Origin: JAFGTP01 sp964498725
GTDB lineage: Bacteria; Fidelibacterota; UBA2242; JAFGTP01
Direction: 5' to 3'
NCBI GenBank assembly: GCA_964498725.1
Contig: CAZCHS010000007.1
Span: 1-64,000, forward strand
DNA: 64,000 bases
The translations under genes were made by a program, and so were the position numbers. The notes below the pieces were generated by a model, which saw only the letters and a list, made by a program, of their open reading frames with translations, was not told the DNA's origin and did no database searches. Each line of letters begins with the position of its first letter. Positions within the stretch are counted from its first letter, which is position 1. Below are positions 1 to 8,199 of this stretch, in pieces.

Positions 1-40
1 TTGATTCAAAAATATTCACAAAACAACAGTATATATTATT

Positions 41-187
41 TTATAGATCACACTTGTCTTCATCACTGCAATGGCAACTGCAATTACTACAGCCCTGATA
101 AGGCTTGGTAAATTTGGTTTTCAATTTGTTGAACAAATAAAAACCGGCAATGATAACTAATCCTATAACAATTAATAATTCTATCAT
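41..187 (-). CDS. FeoB-associated Cys-rich membrane protein (48 aa)
   Basis: A 48-residue protein starting one base after the feoB stop codon; its Shine-Dalgarno (AGGAG) lies inside the last feoB codons. Residues 2-20 form a single hydrophobic membrane segment. A short basic linker leads to a Cys-rich tail with Cys33, Cys36, Cys38, Cys40 and Cys46. This architecture and position match the small FeoB-associated Cys-rich membrane proteins often found after feoB, in the place enterobacteria use for FeoC. The Cys cluster may bind iron or an Fe-S cluster, but that is inference. The spacing implies translational coupling with feoB. Confidence 0.8.
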   Translation of the reverse strand: MIELLIVIGLVIIAGFYLFNKLKTKFTKPYQGCSNCSCHCSDEDKCDL

Positions 188-188
188 A

Positions 189-2360
189 TTATACTCCTAA
201 TCCTAAAAAAGACCCTGTCTGATAGATTGCCACCGCCACAAAATAGGCGACAAACAGCGTATAAGCAGCCTGAAAAAGCGGCCATTTCCAACTACCGGTT
301 TCTTTCCTGACCACCGCCAGTGTTGCAATACAGGGGATGTAAATCATAATAAAAAACATTAATGCAACCGCCATCAACCGGTTATAGGCCGGGTCAGCCT
401 TGATCTCCTGCTGCAGGCCGGACTCCGACTCCAGTTCCGCTTCATCAGTAACGCCATAGAGAATACCCATGGTGCTGATAAAAACCTCTTTGGCAGCAGT
501 GGCAGCGAAAAGCCCAACCCCGATTTTCCAGTCAAATCCCGCCGGTTCAAGAGCGGGTTCCATAAATTTTCCAACCCGGCCGCCGAAACTATATTCCACT
601 GCGGTTGGTACACTTTCGTTCTCTTGAATGCTCTGTTCCTGAGCGGGCGCTTGCAAATTATTGACAATGTGCTCAGGCGGTTTCGGATAACTCAGAAAAA
701 ACCAAATCAGGATTGAGGCGGCTAAAATTACTGTACCGGCTTTTTTGACATAGGAACCGGATTTTTCTATCATATGCTGAAAGATACTGCGTATCGTAGG
801 CACCCGGTAAGGCGGCAATTCCATGACAAAGGGCGTCTGTTCGCCGGCAAAGATCGTCTTTCTGAAAATAAGTGCAATAATAAAAGCGATCAACCAGCCG
901 GACAGCCAGATCAGCCAGAATATCAGGCCGGCCCGTTCCGGGAAAAAGACGGCTGTCAGCATGGCAATAACCGGTGTTTTCGCGCTGCACATCATAATTG
1001 GTGACACGAGAATGGTGACCAGCCGGTCTTTCGGATTGGACAGCACCCGCGCGCTCATTACGCCCGGCACCGCGCAACCGGTGGAAACCATAAAAGGAAT
1101 AAAACTTCGGCCATGCAGGCCAAACAAATGAAAAAATTTGTCCATTACAAAAGCGGCCCGGGCCATATATCCGGTATCTTCCAAAATCGACAGGCAAATA
1201 AATAAAAAGACCACCAGTGGCAGGAAAACCAGAACACCACCAACACCATCGATAATACCGCCGGTAATAAAATCCCGCAAAACCCCTTCCGACATAGTTG
1301 TATTCAGGAAATTTTTAATATTTGTAAAAAATTCCTCTATTAACAATCCCAGCGGATCACCCAGGGAAAAAGTGATCTGGTAGATCAAATACATGATCAT
1401 CAGGAAAATCGGAATACCGAAAAACCTGTTCAGTACAATCGAATCGATTTTTTCTGTGAGATTGCCGTCACTGATGGTTTTATCCTGCTTCAGAGATTCT
1501 TTCAGGGCGCCGTGAATATAACCATACCGCTGCTCACTTATAATGATCTCGGTGTCTTCACCAAAATGTTTTTCAATGAACCGAATAATCTCCCTGGTAC
1601 TTTCTAAAACTTCATTGGCGTTGGCGTGGTTTTCCTGAATTTTTTTGATGGCATCATGATCGTTTTCCAATAATTTTATCGCCATCCAATGGGTCGGAAA
1701 GTGCTGACAAAAGCTTTGATCGGTTTTAAGCAGATCAATGATCTTCAAATGGGCTTCTTCTACTTCATGGCCGTAATTCACATGCCGCCCGGTGGTATCA
1801 ATGCGCCCGTGAGCAACTCTTACAGCGCTTCTGATCAATTCCTTTAATCCATGGCCTTTGGTACCAACGGTTTTGACCAGTGGAATCCCCAGCAATTTCG
1901 ATAGGGTTTTCTCATCGATCTGCAGCCCTTTTTGCTCGGCTTCATCGCTCATATTCAGCGCGCCGACAACCGGAATTCCCAGTTCCTGAAATTGCAACAG
2001 GAGATAAAGATTGCGCTCCAGATTCGTAGAATCCATCACATCGATGATCACATCAGGCTTGTCATTCAAGACAAAATCCCGGGAAACAATTTCTTCAATG
2101 GAATAGGCGGACAGGCTGTAGGTGCCGGGTAAATCAACCAGTTCAACCTGGTGTCTTCCATGCCACAAATGGCCGGTTTTTTTTTCCACCGTGACACCGG
2201 GATAATTGCCAATTTTTTGATTTTGATGGGCCAGGTAATTAAAAATAGTGGTTTTTCCGGAATTGGGATTGCCGGTGATGGCTATTTTTATCTTTTCACC
2301 AAACCGGTGTTGGTGTTTGAAATGGCCGTGATTATGATGTTGCTTTTTTCTGAATAACAT
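189..2360 (-). CDS. feoB: Ferrous iron transporter B
   Basis: Inner-membrane Fe(II) transporter of 723 aa, normal length for FeoB. The N-terminal G domain shows G1 GNPNSGKT (30-37), G2 GVTVE (55-59), G3 DLPG (76-79) and G4 NMSD (136-139). A helical insertion domain follows, then a polytopic membrane region from about residue 315 with the two Gate/Nucleos_tra-type halves typical of FeoB. An unusual His-rich leader (8 His between residues 8 and 18) precedes the G domain and could bind metal. The feoA stop and the feoB start share one base. The gene is probably controlled by the DtxR-type regulator two genes upstream. Confidence 0.96.
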   Translation of the reverse strand: MLFRKKQHHNHGHFKHQHRFGEKIKIAITGNPNSGKTTIFNYLAHQNQKIGNYPGVTVEKKTGHLWHGRHQVELVDLPGTYSLSAYSIEEIVSRDFVLNDKPDVIIDVMDSTNLERNLYLLLQFQELGIPVVGALNMSDEAEQKGLQIDEKTLSKLLGIPLVKTVGTKGHGLKELIRSAVRVAHGRIDTTGRHVNYGHEVEEAHLKIIDLLKTDQSFCQHFPTHWMAIKLLENDHDAIKKIQENHANANEVLESTREIIRFIEKHFGEDTEIIISEQRYGYIHGALKESLKQDKTISDGNLTEKIDSIVLNRFFGIPIFLMIMYLIYQITFSLGDPLGLLIEEFFTNIKNFLNTTMSEGVLRDFITGGIIDGVGGVLVFLPLVVFLFICLSILEDTGYMARAAFVMDKFFHLFGLHGRSFIPFMVSTGCAVPGVMSARVLSNPKDRLVTILVSPIMMCSAKTPVIAMLTAVFFPERAGLIFWLIWLSGWLIAFIIALIFRKTIFAGEQTPFVMELPPYRVPTIRSIFQHMIEKSGSYVKKAGTVILAASILIWFFLSYPKPPEHIVNNLQAPAQEQSIQENESVPTAVEYSFGGRVGKFMEPALEPAGFDWKIGVGLFAATAAKEVFISTMGILYGVTDEAELESESGLQQEIKADPAYNRLMAVALMFFIMIYIPCIATLAVVRKETGSWKWPLFQAAYTLFVAYFVAVAIYQTGSFLGLGV

Positions 2361-2614
2361 TAATTAGTAACCTTTACATTAATCAATTCTGCTTCGGATC
2401 GCCGCAGGGAAACTTTTGAGTTTTTTATCTCTATCTCAATGGGATCGCGGAAAAGTGCTTCCCGCAAAACCACGCCCGGTTCCTCTTTGATAAAACCGAT
2501 ATCCACCAGCCGGCGGCGAATTTCTCCTTTGGCCAGTATTTTTTTCACTTTGAATTTTTCGCCCGGTTTTAAATCGGCCAGAGATTTGTAATTATATTCA
2601 TTATTCATTGACAA
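2360..2614 (-). CDS. feoA: Ferrous iron transport protein A (FeoA, SH3-like)
   Basis: An 84-aa cytoplasmic protein of the FeoA family, a small SH3-like beta-barrel that supports FeoB. The family pattern is visible in LADLKPGEKFKVKKI (residues 13-27), the RRRLVDIGFI segment and the basic, beta-rich C-terminus. It overlaps the upstream regulator gene by 14 bases and the downstream feoB by one base, so the three genes are almost certainly one transcript. Length and composition are standard for a stand-alone FeoA. Confidence 0.92.
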   Translation of the reverse strand: MSMNNEYNYKSLADLKPGEKFKVKKILAKGEIRRRLVDIGFIKEEPGVVLREALFRDPIEIEIKNSKVSLRRSEAELINVKVTN

Positions 2615-3326
2615 TACTCACCTCCACTTGTTCCCCGAATTTTTTAGGGACTTCAATCGCCTGGTTTTGATGCCGGATGATAAAACGGTCGGGGTGATGT
2701 TCCTGCATGGTGATCTCCAGGCCGGGCAATAACCCCTTGTTCAGGAAAAAATCTCGGGTTTCCGGATTGGCGCTCAGCAGCATGATCTTCGCCCGTTGGT
2801 GGGGTTGCAAATCGGTCAGCAATATGTGCTTGTGATCCTGGTACTGGTGAGGAAAAACATCAGGTATACAAAAATAGTCATCTTCGGAATTGCTGTCGAT
2901 GCACTGTTTGAAAAGACTGATCAGGTTGGTGTCCACTTTGGGGCAATGATTTAAAAACTGGTAAAGCAGCCCCAGCCGTTTCAGTGACTGGTCACTGAGA
3001 TGATGTTCCAGTGAACAGGCTTCAATTTTTGCCTGAGGCCGTGTGGTCCCCAAAACATCATGCAAAAAATTTTGTAAAAATTCCGTTCGCCGGGCAAAAT
3101 ACCGCGCCGCTTTTTCACCTTTAGATGTTAACTCGATAAATCCCCTTGATTGATAAAAAATCCAATCCTCTTTGGCTAGTTTTTTCATCGATTCTGTTAC
3201 TGAGGGCATACTCACGCCTTTTTTACCGGCGATTTCTTTCACTCTGGCCACACGGTTTTTATTAACCAGGCCATGGATGATTTTTAAATAATCCTGCTGG
3301 GACTCTGATAAAATTGTTTCATACAT
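2601..3326 (-). CDS. DtxR/MntR-family metal-dependent regulator with FeoA-like C-domain
   Basis: A 241-aa metalloregulator. The N-terminal winged helix-turn-helix (about residues 8-72) contains VSMPSVTESMKKLAKEDW, the recognition-helix pattern of DtxR/MntR/IdeR proteins. A helical dimerisation and metal-binding domain follows (75-150), and the last 75 residues (LLTDLQPHQRAKI onward) form a FeoA/SH3-like domain. As first gene of the feo operon it likely represses iron uptake when Fe(II), or possibly Mn(II), is bound. A near-perfect palindrome overlaps its promoter, which suggests autoregulation. The metal cannot be decided from sequence. Confidence 0.9.
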   Translation of the reverse strand: MYETILSESQQDYLKIIHGLVNKNRVARVKEIAGKKGVSMPSVTESMKKLAKEDWIFYQSRGFIELTSKGEKAARYFARRTEFLQNFLHDVLGTTRPQAKIEACSLEHHLSDQSLKRLGLLYQFLNHCPKVDTNLISLFKQCIDSNSEDDYFCIPDVFPHQYQDHKHILLTDLQPHQRAKIMLLSANPETRDFFLNKGLLPGLEITMQEHHPDRFIIRHQNQAIEVPKKFGEQVEVSIVNE

Positions 3327-3338
3327 AAGACACTCAAT

Positions 3339-3379
3339 CTAATTACCCCAAATTTAATTAGGGCTAGCTAATTAAGCAA
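3339..3379 (-). promoter_or_regulatory. Promoter and palindromic operator of the dtxR-feoAB operon
   Basis: Inverted repeat TTAATTAG (3354-3361) and CTAATTAA (3368-3375) with a 6-base spacer is exactly symmetric. A third half-site, CTAATTA, lies at 3339-3345. On the minus strand a candidate -35 TTGCTT (3379-3374) and -10 TAAATT (3356-3351) are 17 bases apart, so the palindrome sits between them, the usual place for a repressor site. The sequence resembles the TTAGG..CTAA character of DtxR/IdeR boxes. A TATAAT at 3400-3405 on the plus strand could serve the divergent oxidase gene. Confidence 0.55.
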
Positions 3380-3443
3380 TAAAAATTGCCTTTTTGTTTT
3401 ATAATCCTTTTCTATAACTTAAAGTATAAAAAAGAGGAGTATT

Positions 3444-4745
3444 ATGCCTGACAAATGGACCAGCTGGAATGAGAACATCTCTCACAATTATGAGTACATT
3501 TATAAGCCCGAAACTGAGCAGGAAATTTCCGAAATCGTCAAGAAATGTGATAAGGTCCGCATGATCGGCACCGGCAAGAGTTCTGCAGATATCGTTGCCG
3601 GAACCCCCAGTCTGATCTCTTATGAAAATTACGACAAAATTATATCCATCGATGAGCAAAAGTTACAAGTGACCGTACAGCCGGGGATTACCCTGAAAGA
3701 AATGCTGGAAACCCTGGAAGCTGCAGGTCTGGCTTTTCCGGCCTTACCCGACATCGACACAATCACTGTTGGTGGCGCCATTGCCACCGGCACTCACGGT
3801 ACCGCCCGGGAAGCCCATACATTATCAGAATATATCGATCGCCTGAACCTGGTGACAGCCGATGGAAAAATAGAACAGATCACCCGACAGGACAAGCGCT
3901 TTAACGCGATTAAAATTTCCCTGGGTGTTTTGGGCATTATTACAGAAGTAACTTTTCAATGTATTCCAAAGAAAGTCATGAACGTCATTGAACGGCCCAT
4001 GAAAGACTCTGTATGGCTGAAGAATTATCGTAAAATGCTGAAGGAAAATGATTTTCTGCGCATTTTATTTCTTCCCCATACCAATCACGGATATGTTATC
4101 ACCGGCAATTATACAACACCGGAAAATAGAATCAAGCCCAAAAAAGCACCATGGTATCACAAATACAGACGCAGCTTTTCAAAATTTTTCTATGGCCTGT
4201 CCGTAAAAAGGCCCCGCATTACCAGCTTTGCCAATAAAATCATTTACCTGCTCTTTTTCTTTAACCGGCAGCAAAAACTTGGCTCCTTATATGACGCCAC
4301 TGTTACCAAGTCAAGAGGCAGTACGCTGGAGCTGGCGGAATGGACAGTGGCGATTGATAAATTCCCTGATTTATTCCTGGAATTAAAATCCAGTTTAAAT
4401 GATAAAAGCAATAATGCTTATGCCCATATTCCAATGGATGTACGCTTTTTAACAGCTGAATCAGGCTGGCTCAGCAATGCCTATGGCCGGGATATAGTCA
4501 CCATGGGTTGTGTTACACGGAATGCAGAAAATGCTGACCATTACGAAGCTTTCAAGATAGTGGAGAAAATATTTTTAAAATATGGCGGCCGGCCTCATTG
4601 GGCCAAAAGGTTTGATGCAAAAGAACAAGAACTTGCCAAACTTTATGAACGGTGGGAGGATTTTATTAAATTGCGGGAAGAAATGGACCCAAAGGGTAAA
4701 TTTCTGAATGATTATCTTGAAAAACTATTTACAAAAAAGCTATAA
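3444..4745 (+). CDS. FAD-binding oxidoreductase, sugar-lactone oxidase family (ALO/GULO-like)
   Basis: A 433-aa protein of the vanillyl-alcohol-oxidase fold. The N-terminal FAD_binding_4 domain (about 15-185) contains the core TVGGAIATGTHGT; the C-terminal D-arabinono-lactone-oxidase domain ends with the family HWAK motif (385-388). Such enzymes oxidise aldonolactones or sugar alcohols. In covalent-flavin members the first motif reads G.GHS; here it is GTGKSS, with Lys45 at the His position, so FAD is probably bound non-covalently. AGGAG precedes the ATG at good spacing. It is divergent from the iron regulator and may share its control region. Substrate unknown. Confidence 0.8.
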   Translation: MPDKWTSWNENISHNYEYIYKPETEQEISEIVKKCDKVRMIGTGKSSADIVAGTPSLISYENYDKIISIDEQKLQVTVQPGITLKEMLETLEAAGLAFPALPDIDTITVGGAIATGTHGTAREAHTLSEYIDRLNLVTADGKIEQITRQDKRFNAIKISLGVLGIITEVTFQCIPKKVMNVIERPMKDSVWLKNYRKMLKENDFLRILFLPHTNHGYVITGNYTTPENRIKPKKAPWYHKYRRSFSKFFYGLSVKRPRITSFANKIIYLLFFFNRQQKLGSLYDATVTKSRGSTLELAEWTVAIDKFPDLFLELKSSLNDKSNNAYAHIPMDVRFLTAESGWLSNAYGRDIVTMGCVTRNAENADHYEAFKIVEKIFLKYGGRPHWAKRFDAKEQELAKLYERWEDFIKLREEMDPKGKFLNDYLEKLFTKKL

Positions 4746-4957
4746 TCCAATTATTTTTGTTGTCAAAAAAAGTGATTTGTATCATTACTGTTGTTCTGAA
4801 AATCAGTTAATTTGTGCCTGTAATCGATTTTTTAATTATTTAAATTGATTTTTTACAGCAGAAAGTTATAGTTTAGTAATCATAACCAAAGAATCTTTGT
4901 TTGTGAGCTAAAACACCTCTGTTAAGGCATATTATAATTAGGTTTTATTTAGAATTT

Positions 4958-6235
4958 ATGAAAGAGCGAAAAATGATGTATAGAACAAAAATATTAATTG
5001 CGACTCTATTTATTATCACACTGGCCTGGGCTAAAAGTTATTATCCCCGCTCCAATGAAGCCGCATACCTGGAAACCACAGAACCCGGTATCGTGATGAT
5101 AAGGGCAACCGGCATTGGTATTGACAAGGAACACAGAAAACCGAAAAACAGTGAACTGGACAAAAGCGCGAACCTGGATGCCAGAAGAGCCGCTGTTTGG
5201 TTTGTGCTGCTGGGAGGGTCTGATCCTTTGATAGGCAATGAAACAGAAAAAGCCCTGCTGGACCAATATCAGAAAGATTTTTTTAAAAAGAGCAATATCA
5301 AAAAATTTATTGCCTGGGAATCAGATTACTATGACAGCCGTATTCGCATGGGCGATAAACTCAAGATCACGAAGACAATTAAAGTGAACCGGCGAATTTT
5401 GAAAGAAGAGCTGGTCAATCGCAATATTGTCACAGGAAAAGATGAAATCGTCCGGCAATTGGGACGGCCCAATATCATGGTCCTGCCGGAAAAGAAAAAG
5501 GAGATGTCACAACTGGATTTACTGAAAACCGATGCGAACCTGAAAAAAGGCGCGGAAGTGATTGAATCCTATCTCAGCGCCGACGGCTACGAAGTGGTTA
5601 TCCCGGAACAGCAGGAAACCTTACAACAACTGGCCGCCGCGGAATTTGCGGTCTCCGGAATGGAAGAGGATTTCAGTTACATGATGGCCCTGTCAGTGGG
5701 CAGTGATGTTTATATCACCTATACCATTGATATTTCAGAAAAAACCATCGGTACAACCAGGGTCAAAAAAGCCTCGGTAGGCTGTCGCGCCTATGAGACC
5801 ACAACCGCCCGTTTATTGGGGTCAGAAACCGGTTATTCTCCCTCCAGAAACACATCGGATGCGGTACTGATTGAAGAGGCCATGAAAGATGCCATTGATA
5901 AAGTGATTTTGCGCGTCCTAGGTTACTGGGGAAAGGATCTGGAAAATGGTATTCAATACAAAATGATCGTCAAGGTCGATAGTGAATTTGATGAGTATGA
6001 AGCTGAAGATATTTTGTTTAATATTACTGATCTGATCGACAAAATTGCGACTGAGAAAAAGGAAAACATTTTCGCCGATTACACCCTTAACCTGAATATA
6101 TGGTGCGACCGGGAAAAATATAGCGCCTCTTCTGACATTTATCGTGAATTGCGAAAAAAATATACAGGTAAAGGAACACTCCGGCGCGAAGTGATCACAC
6201 GAAAAATGATATTATTAAAAATTGTAAATGAATAA
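4958..6235 (+). CDS. Secreted DUF6175-like protein
   Basis: A 425-aa protein with an N-terminal signal peptide (hydrophobic core ILIATLFIITLAWA, cleavage near the following Lys-Ser). The middle part, starting GRPNIMVLPE at about 168, and a later stretch with RLLGSETGYS resemble DUF6175, a poorly characterised envelope family of FCB bacteria. Met6 and Met7 (4973, 4976) have a better GA-rich ribosome site than the first ATG, so the true start may be there. Only three bases separate it from the next gene. It opens a four-gene cluster of related envelope proteins. Function unknown. Confidence 0.7.
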   Translation: MKERKMMYRTKILIATLFIITLAWAKSYYPRSNEAAYLETTEPGIVMIRATGIGIDKEHRKPKNSELDKSANLDARRAAVWFVLLGGSDPLIGNETEKALLDQYQKDFFKKSNIKKFIAWESDYYDSRIRMGDKLKITKTIKVNRRILKEELVNRNIVTGKDEIVRQLGRPNIMVLPEKKKEMSQLDLLKTDANLKKGAEVIESYLSADGYEVVIPEQQETLQQLAAAEFAVSGMEEDFSYMMALSVGSDVYITYTIDISEKTIGTTRVKKASVGCRAYETTTARLLGSETGYSPSRNTSDAVLIEEAMKDAIDKVILRVLGYWGKDLENGIQYKMIVKVDSEFDEYEAEDILFNITDLIDKIATEKKENIFADYTLNLNIWCDREKYSASSDIYRELRKKYTGKGTLRREVITRKMILLKIVNE

Positions 6236-6238
6236 CAA

Positions 6239-7570
6239 ATGGAACATAAGATGAGATTAAAATTTATATACCGAATACTTTTCACACTGCTTCTTGCGGT
6301 TAGCCTGTTTGCAAAAATCCCCAAATGGGTCAGCGAAAACAGCCATCCGCAATACCCCTCAGAACAATATTTTCTGGGCATTGGAATCAGCGAAGACCGC
6401 ACGGAAGCCGAAGACCTGGCCCGGGGCAACCTGATCAAAGAAATCTCCGTCAAGATCAGTTCCGAATTGGAAAATGTTGACAATGAGTTGATAAAAGATG
6501 GCGAAGTAACCACAACATCCCGCATGACCCAAAAAATTAACAGCGCTGTATCAGCCAATTTGGTGGGTGTGCAAATTGTCGAACTGGAACAAGAAAAAAA
6601 GAATTATTATGCCCTGGCAGCTTTGTCCAAAATGAAATATTTCACCACTTTGGAAATCAAAATGGACGAGGCCGCCCAGCAGGTCAAAAACCTGATGAAT
6701 GACAGTGACAATCTGCAGGAAGAAGGCTTCCTGTTGACCGCCATTGACAACTATAATCAATGCCAGGCACTCTTGTCCGATTATTCCGAAAAATCAGCCC
6801 TTTATACAGCTTTAACCGGCCGGAAATATGCCGCCCTGAAAGCGATTGACAGTTCCTCTGTCGCCATGAAAATACAACGGATCGTTGACAATACTATACT
6901 ATCTGTGGTTGACGGAAAAAACCAAACCGGTATCTCAGGCACTAAACTACCGGAGACCATTGTCCTGAAAGTCCTTTATAAATCGCCCCTGCACAAAGAA
7001 GTTCCGGTACAGAATCTGCCGGTAAAGATTGCCTATAAAAATGGCGACAAAATCGATAAAATTACGACAGGTACCGACGGAAAATTATTTATCAATATTA
7101 CCGCCGTCCCCACCGATGAAACCGGTAAAGAGGGAAAAGTCATTTTTCAGGCGGTTTTTAATAATGTAAAATGGGACACACAATTGCCAGCCACAACTCT
7201 CAGCTACCAGGTAGAAACCACCCAGGTGACTTTCGCAATCGTGGTTGATAATGCCGCACTGCAAAAAAAACTTGCCGGTATGATTGCCGAAAACGGGTAC
7301 TCGGTTTCATCTAAAGGTGATTTTCTAATTAATGCCAACACAATGGTGGAAGATGAAAAAGTAATTGAATCACCCTTTGGCAAAATGTATATGGTGAAGG
7401 TATCCGCCAATTTTAATATGGTCGATAATAACAATCAAACTATTGCATCGCTTCAAACCAGTGGCCGTGCAACAGAAAAATCAGCCGAATTAGCACGTCA
7501 AAGTGCCGTGAAGAATATAAAAATAAACCGTAAAGACTTAATTGCATTCCTTGCAAAAGCAATTGATTGA
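6239..7570 (+). CDS. Secreted LPP20-domain protein
   Basis: A 443-aa exported protein. A signal peptide ends at about residue 26 (LLLAVSLFA), directly followed by the LPP20-type start IPKWV. The LPP20 domain (about 27-150) carries the family pattern YFLGIGIS, then A..LA and an ISVKISSELENV helix. The rest contains beta-rich segments and a C-terminal region with repeated alternation typical of periplasmic proteins. A second in-frame ATG at 6251 fits the signal peptide better. It sits three bases after the DUF6175-like gene. Known relatives are surface lipoproteins of Helicobacter and flagellar-associated FlgP/FlgT of Vibrio; no flagellar gene is nearby. Confidence 0.72.
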   Translation: MEHKMRLKFIYRILFTLLLAVSLFAKIPKWVSENSHPQYPSEQYFLGIGISEDRTEAEDLARGNLIKEISVKISSELENVDNELIKDGEVTTTSRMTQKINSAVSANLVGVQIVELEQEKKNYYALAALSKMKYFTTLEIKMDEAAQQVKNLMNDSDNLQEEGFLLTAIDNYNQCQALLSDYSEKSALYTALTGRKYAALKAIDSSSVAMKIQRIVDNTILSVVDGKNQTGISGTKLPETIVLKVLYKSPLHKEVPVQNLPVKIAYKNGDKIDKITTGTDGKLFINITAVPTDETGKEGKVIFQAVFNNVKWDTQLPATTLSYQVETTQVTFAIVVDNAALQKKLAGMIAENGYSVSSKGDFLINANTMVEDEKVIESPFGKMYMVKVSANFNMVDNNNQTIASLQTSGRATEKSAELARQSAVKNIKINRKDLIAFLAKAID

Positions 7571-7594
7571 TAATTTTTTCGAAAGGAGAAAAAA

Positions 7595-8146
7595 ATGAGA
7601 AAATTCTTAGTCGTATTAATGATGGTTCCCTTAGCCCTTTTCTTAATGAATTGTGGCGGCAAACCAAAAGCAAAACTGAATGATATCCCCGATTGGTATC
7701 TGAATCCGCCACAGGCAGAAGATGCTATTCTGGAAGCCGGCGACGCTGTCAAACACAGCATGGGATTGGCAAAAGAAGCTGCCGATGCCAGAGCCAGAGA
7801 CGCGATTGCACGAACAATTGAAGTGAAAGTCAACTCCATGTTCAAAAACTTCATGCAGGAAAGTGGTGTTGGTGAAGAAGCAGAAGCACTGGAATTTACT
7901 TCTTCTGTCAGCAAGCAGATCACTGCCAATGTCCTGCGTGGCGTTCGCATCACACAACGTGACATGCGGCCCGAAGGCAACATGTACCACGCTTACTCAC
8001 TGGCGCAATATGACCTGAACAGCCTGGTTCAGGAATCCCTGAATGCTGCCAGAAAACAAAAAGCGCTGTACAATGAAGCCAAGGCAAACCTGAGTTTTCA
8101 GGAACTGGAAAAAGAAATTGAAAAGCTGGAAAATCTTGAAAATTAA
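7595..8146 (+). CDS. LPP20-family lipoprotein
   Basis: A 183-aa protein preceded by a strong ribosome site (GAAAGGAG). The N-terminus MRKFLVVLMMVPLALFLMNC ends in an atypical lipobox (LMNC, Asn at -1), so Cys20 is the likely lipidated residue. The mature part starts with the LPP20 signature (IPDWYLNPP, residues 32-40) and continues with the Ala-rich A.DARARDAIARTIEVKV helix. The C-terminal 40 residues are a charged coiled-coil-like helix rich in Glu and Lys. A good terminator follows at 8161-8192. Likely an outer-membrane lipoprotein; role unknown. Confidence 0.85.
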   Translation: MRKFLVVLMMVPLALFLMNCGGKPKAKLNDIPDWYLNPPQAEDAILEAGDAVKHSMGLAKEAADARARDAIARTIEVKVNSMFKNFMQESGVGEEAEALEFTSSVSKQITANVLRGVRITQRDMRPEGNMYHAYSLAQYDLNSLVQESLNAARKQKALYNEAKANLSFQELEKEIEKLENLEN

Positions 8147-8160
8147 TTTGATCCCAAAAA

Positions 8161-8192
8161 GTCTCACCGCTTAAATGTGGTGAGGCTTTTTT
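8161..8192 (+). terminator. Rho-independent terminator after the LPP20 lipoprotein gene
   Basis: Stem GTCTCACC (8161-8168) pairs with GGTGAGGC (8179-8186) with one G-U pair, a 10-base loop, and a run of six T (8187-8192). It ends only seven bases before the ATG of the next gene. The 3' arm contains GGTGAGG, the only Shine-Dalgarno-like sequence ahead of that gene, so the hairpin may also hide the ribosome site. Confidence 0.8.
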
Positions 8193-8199
8193 CCTGTTT

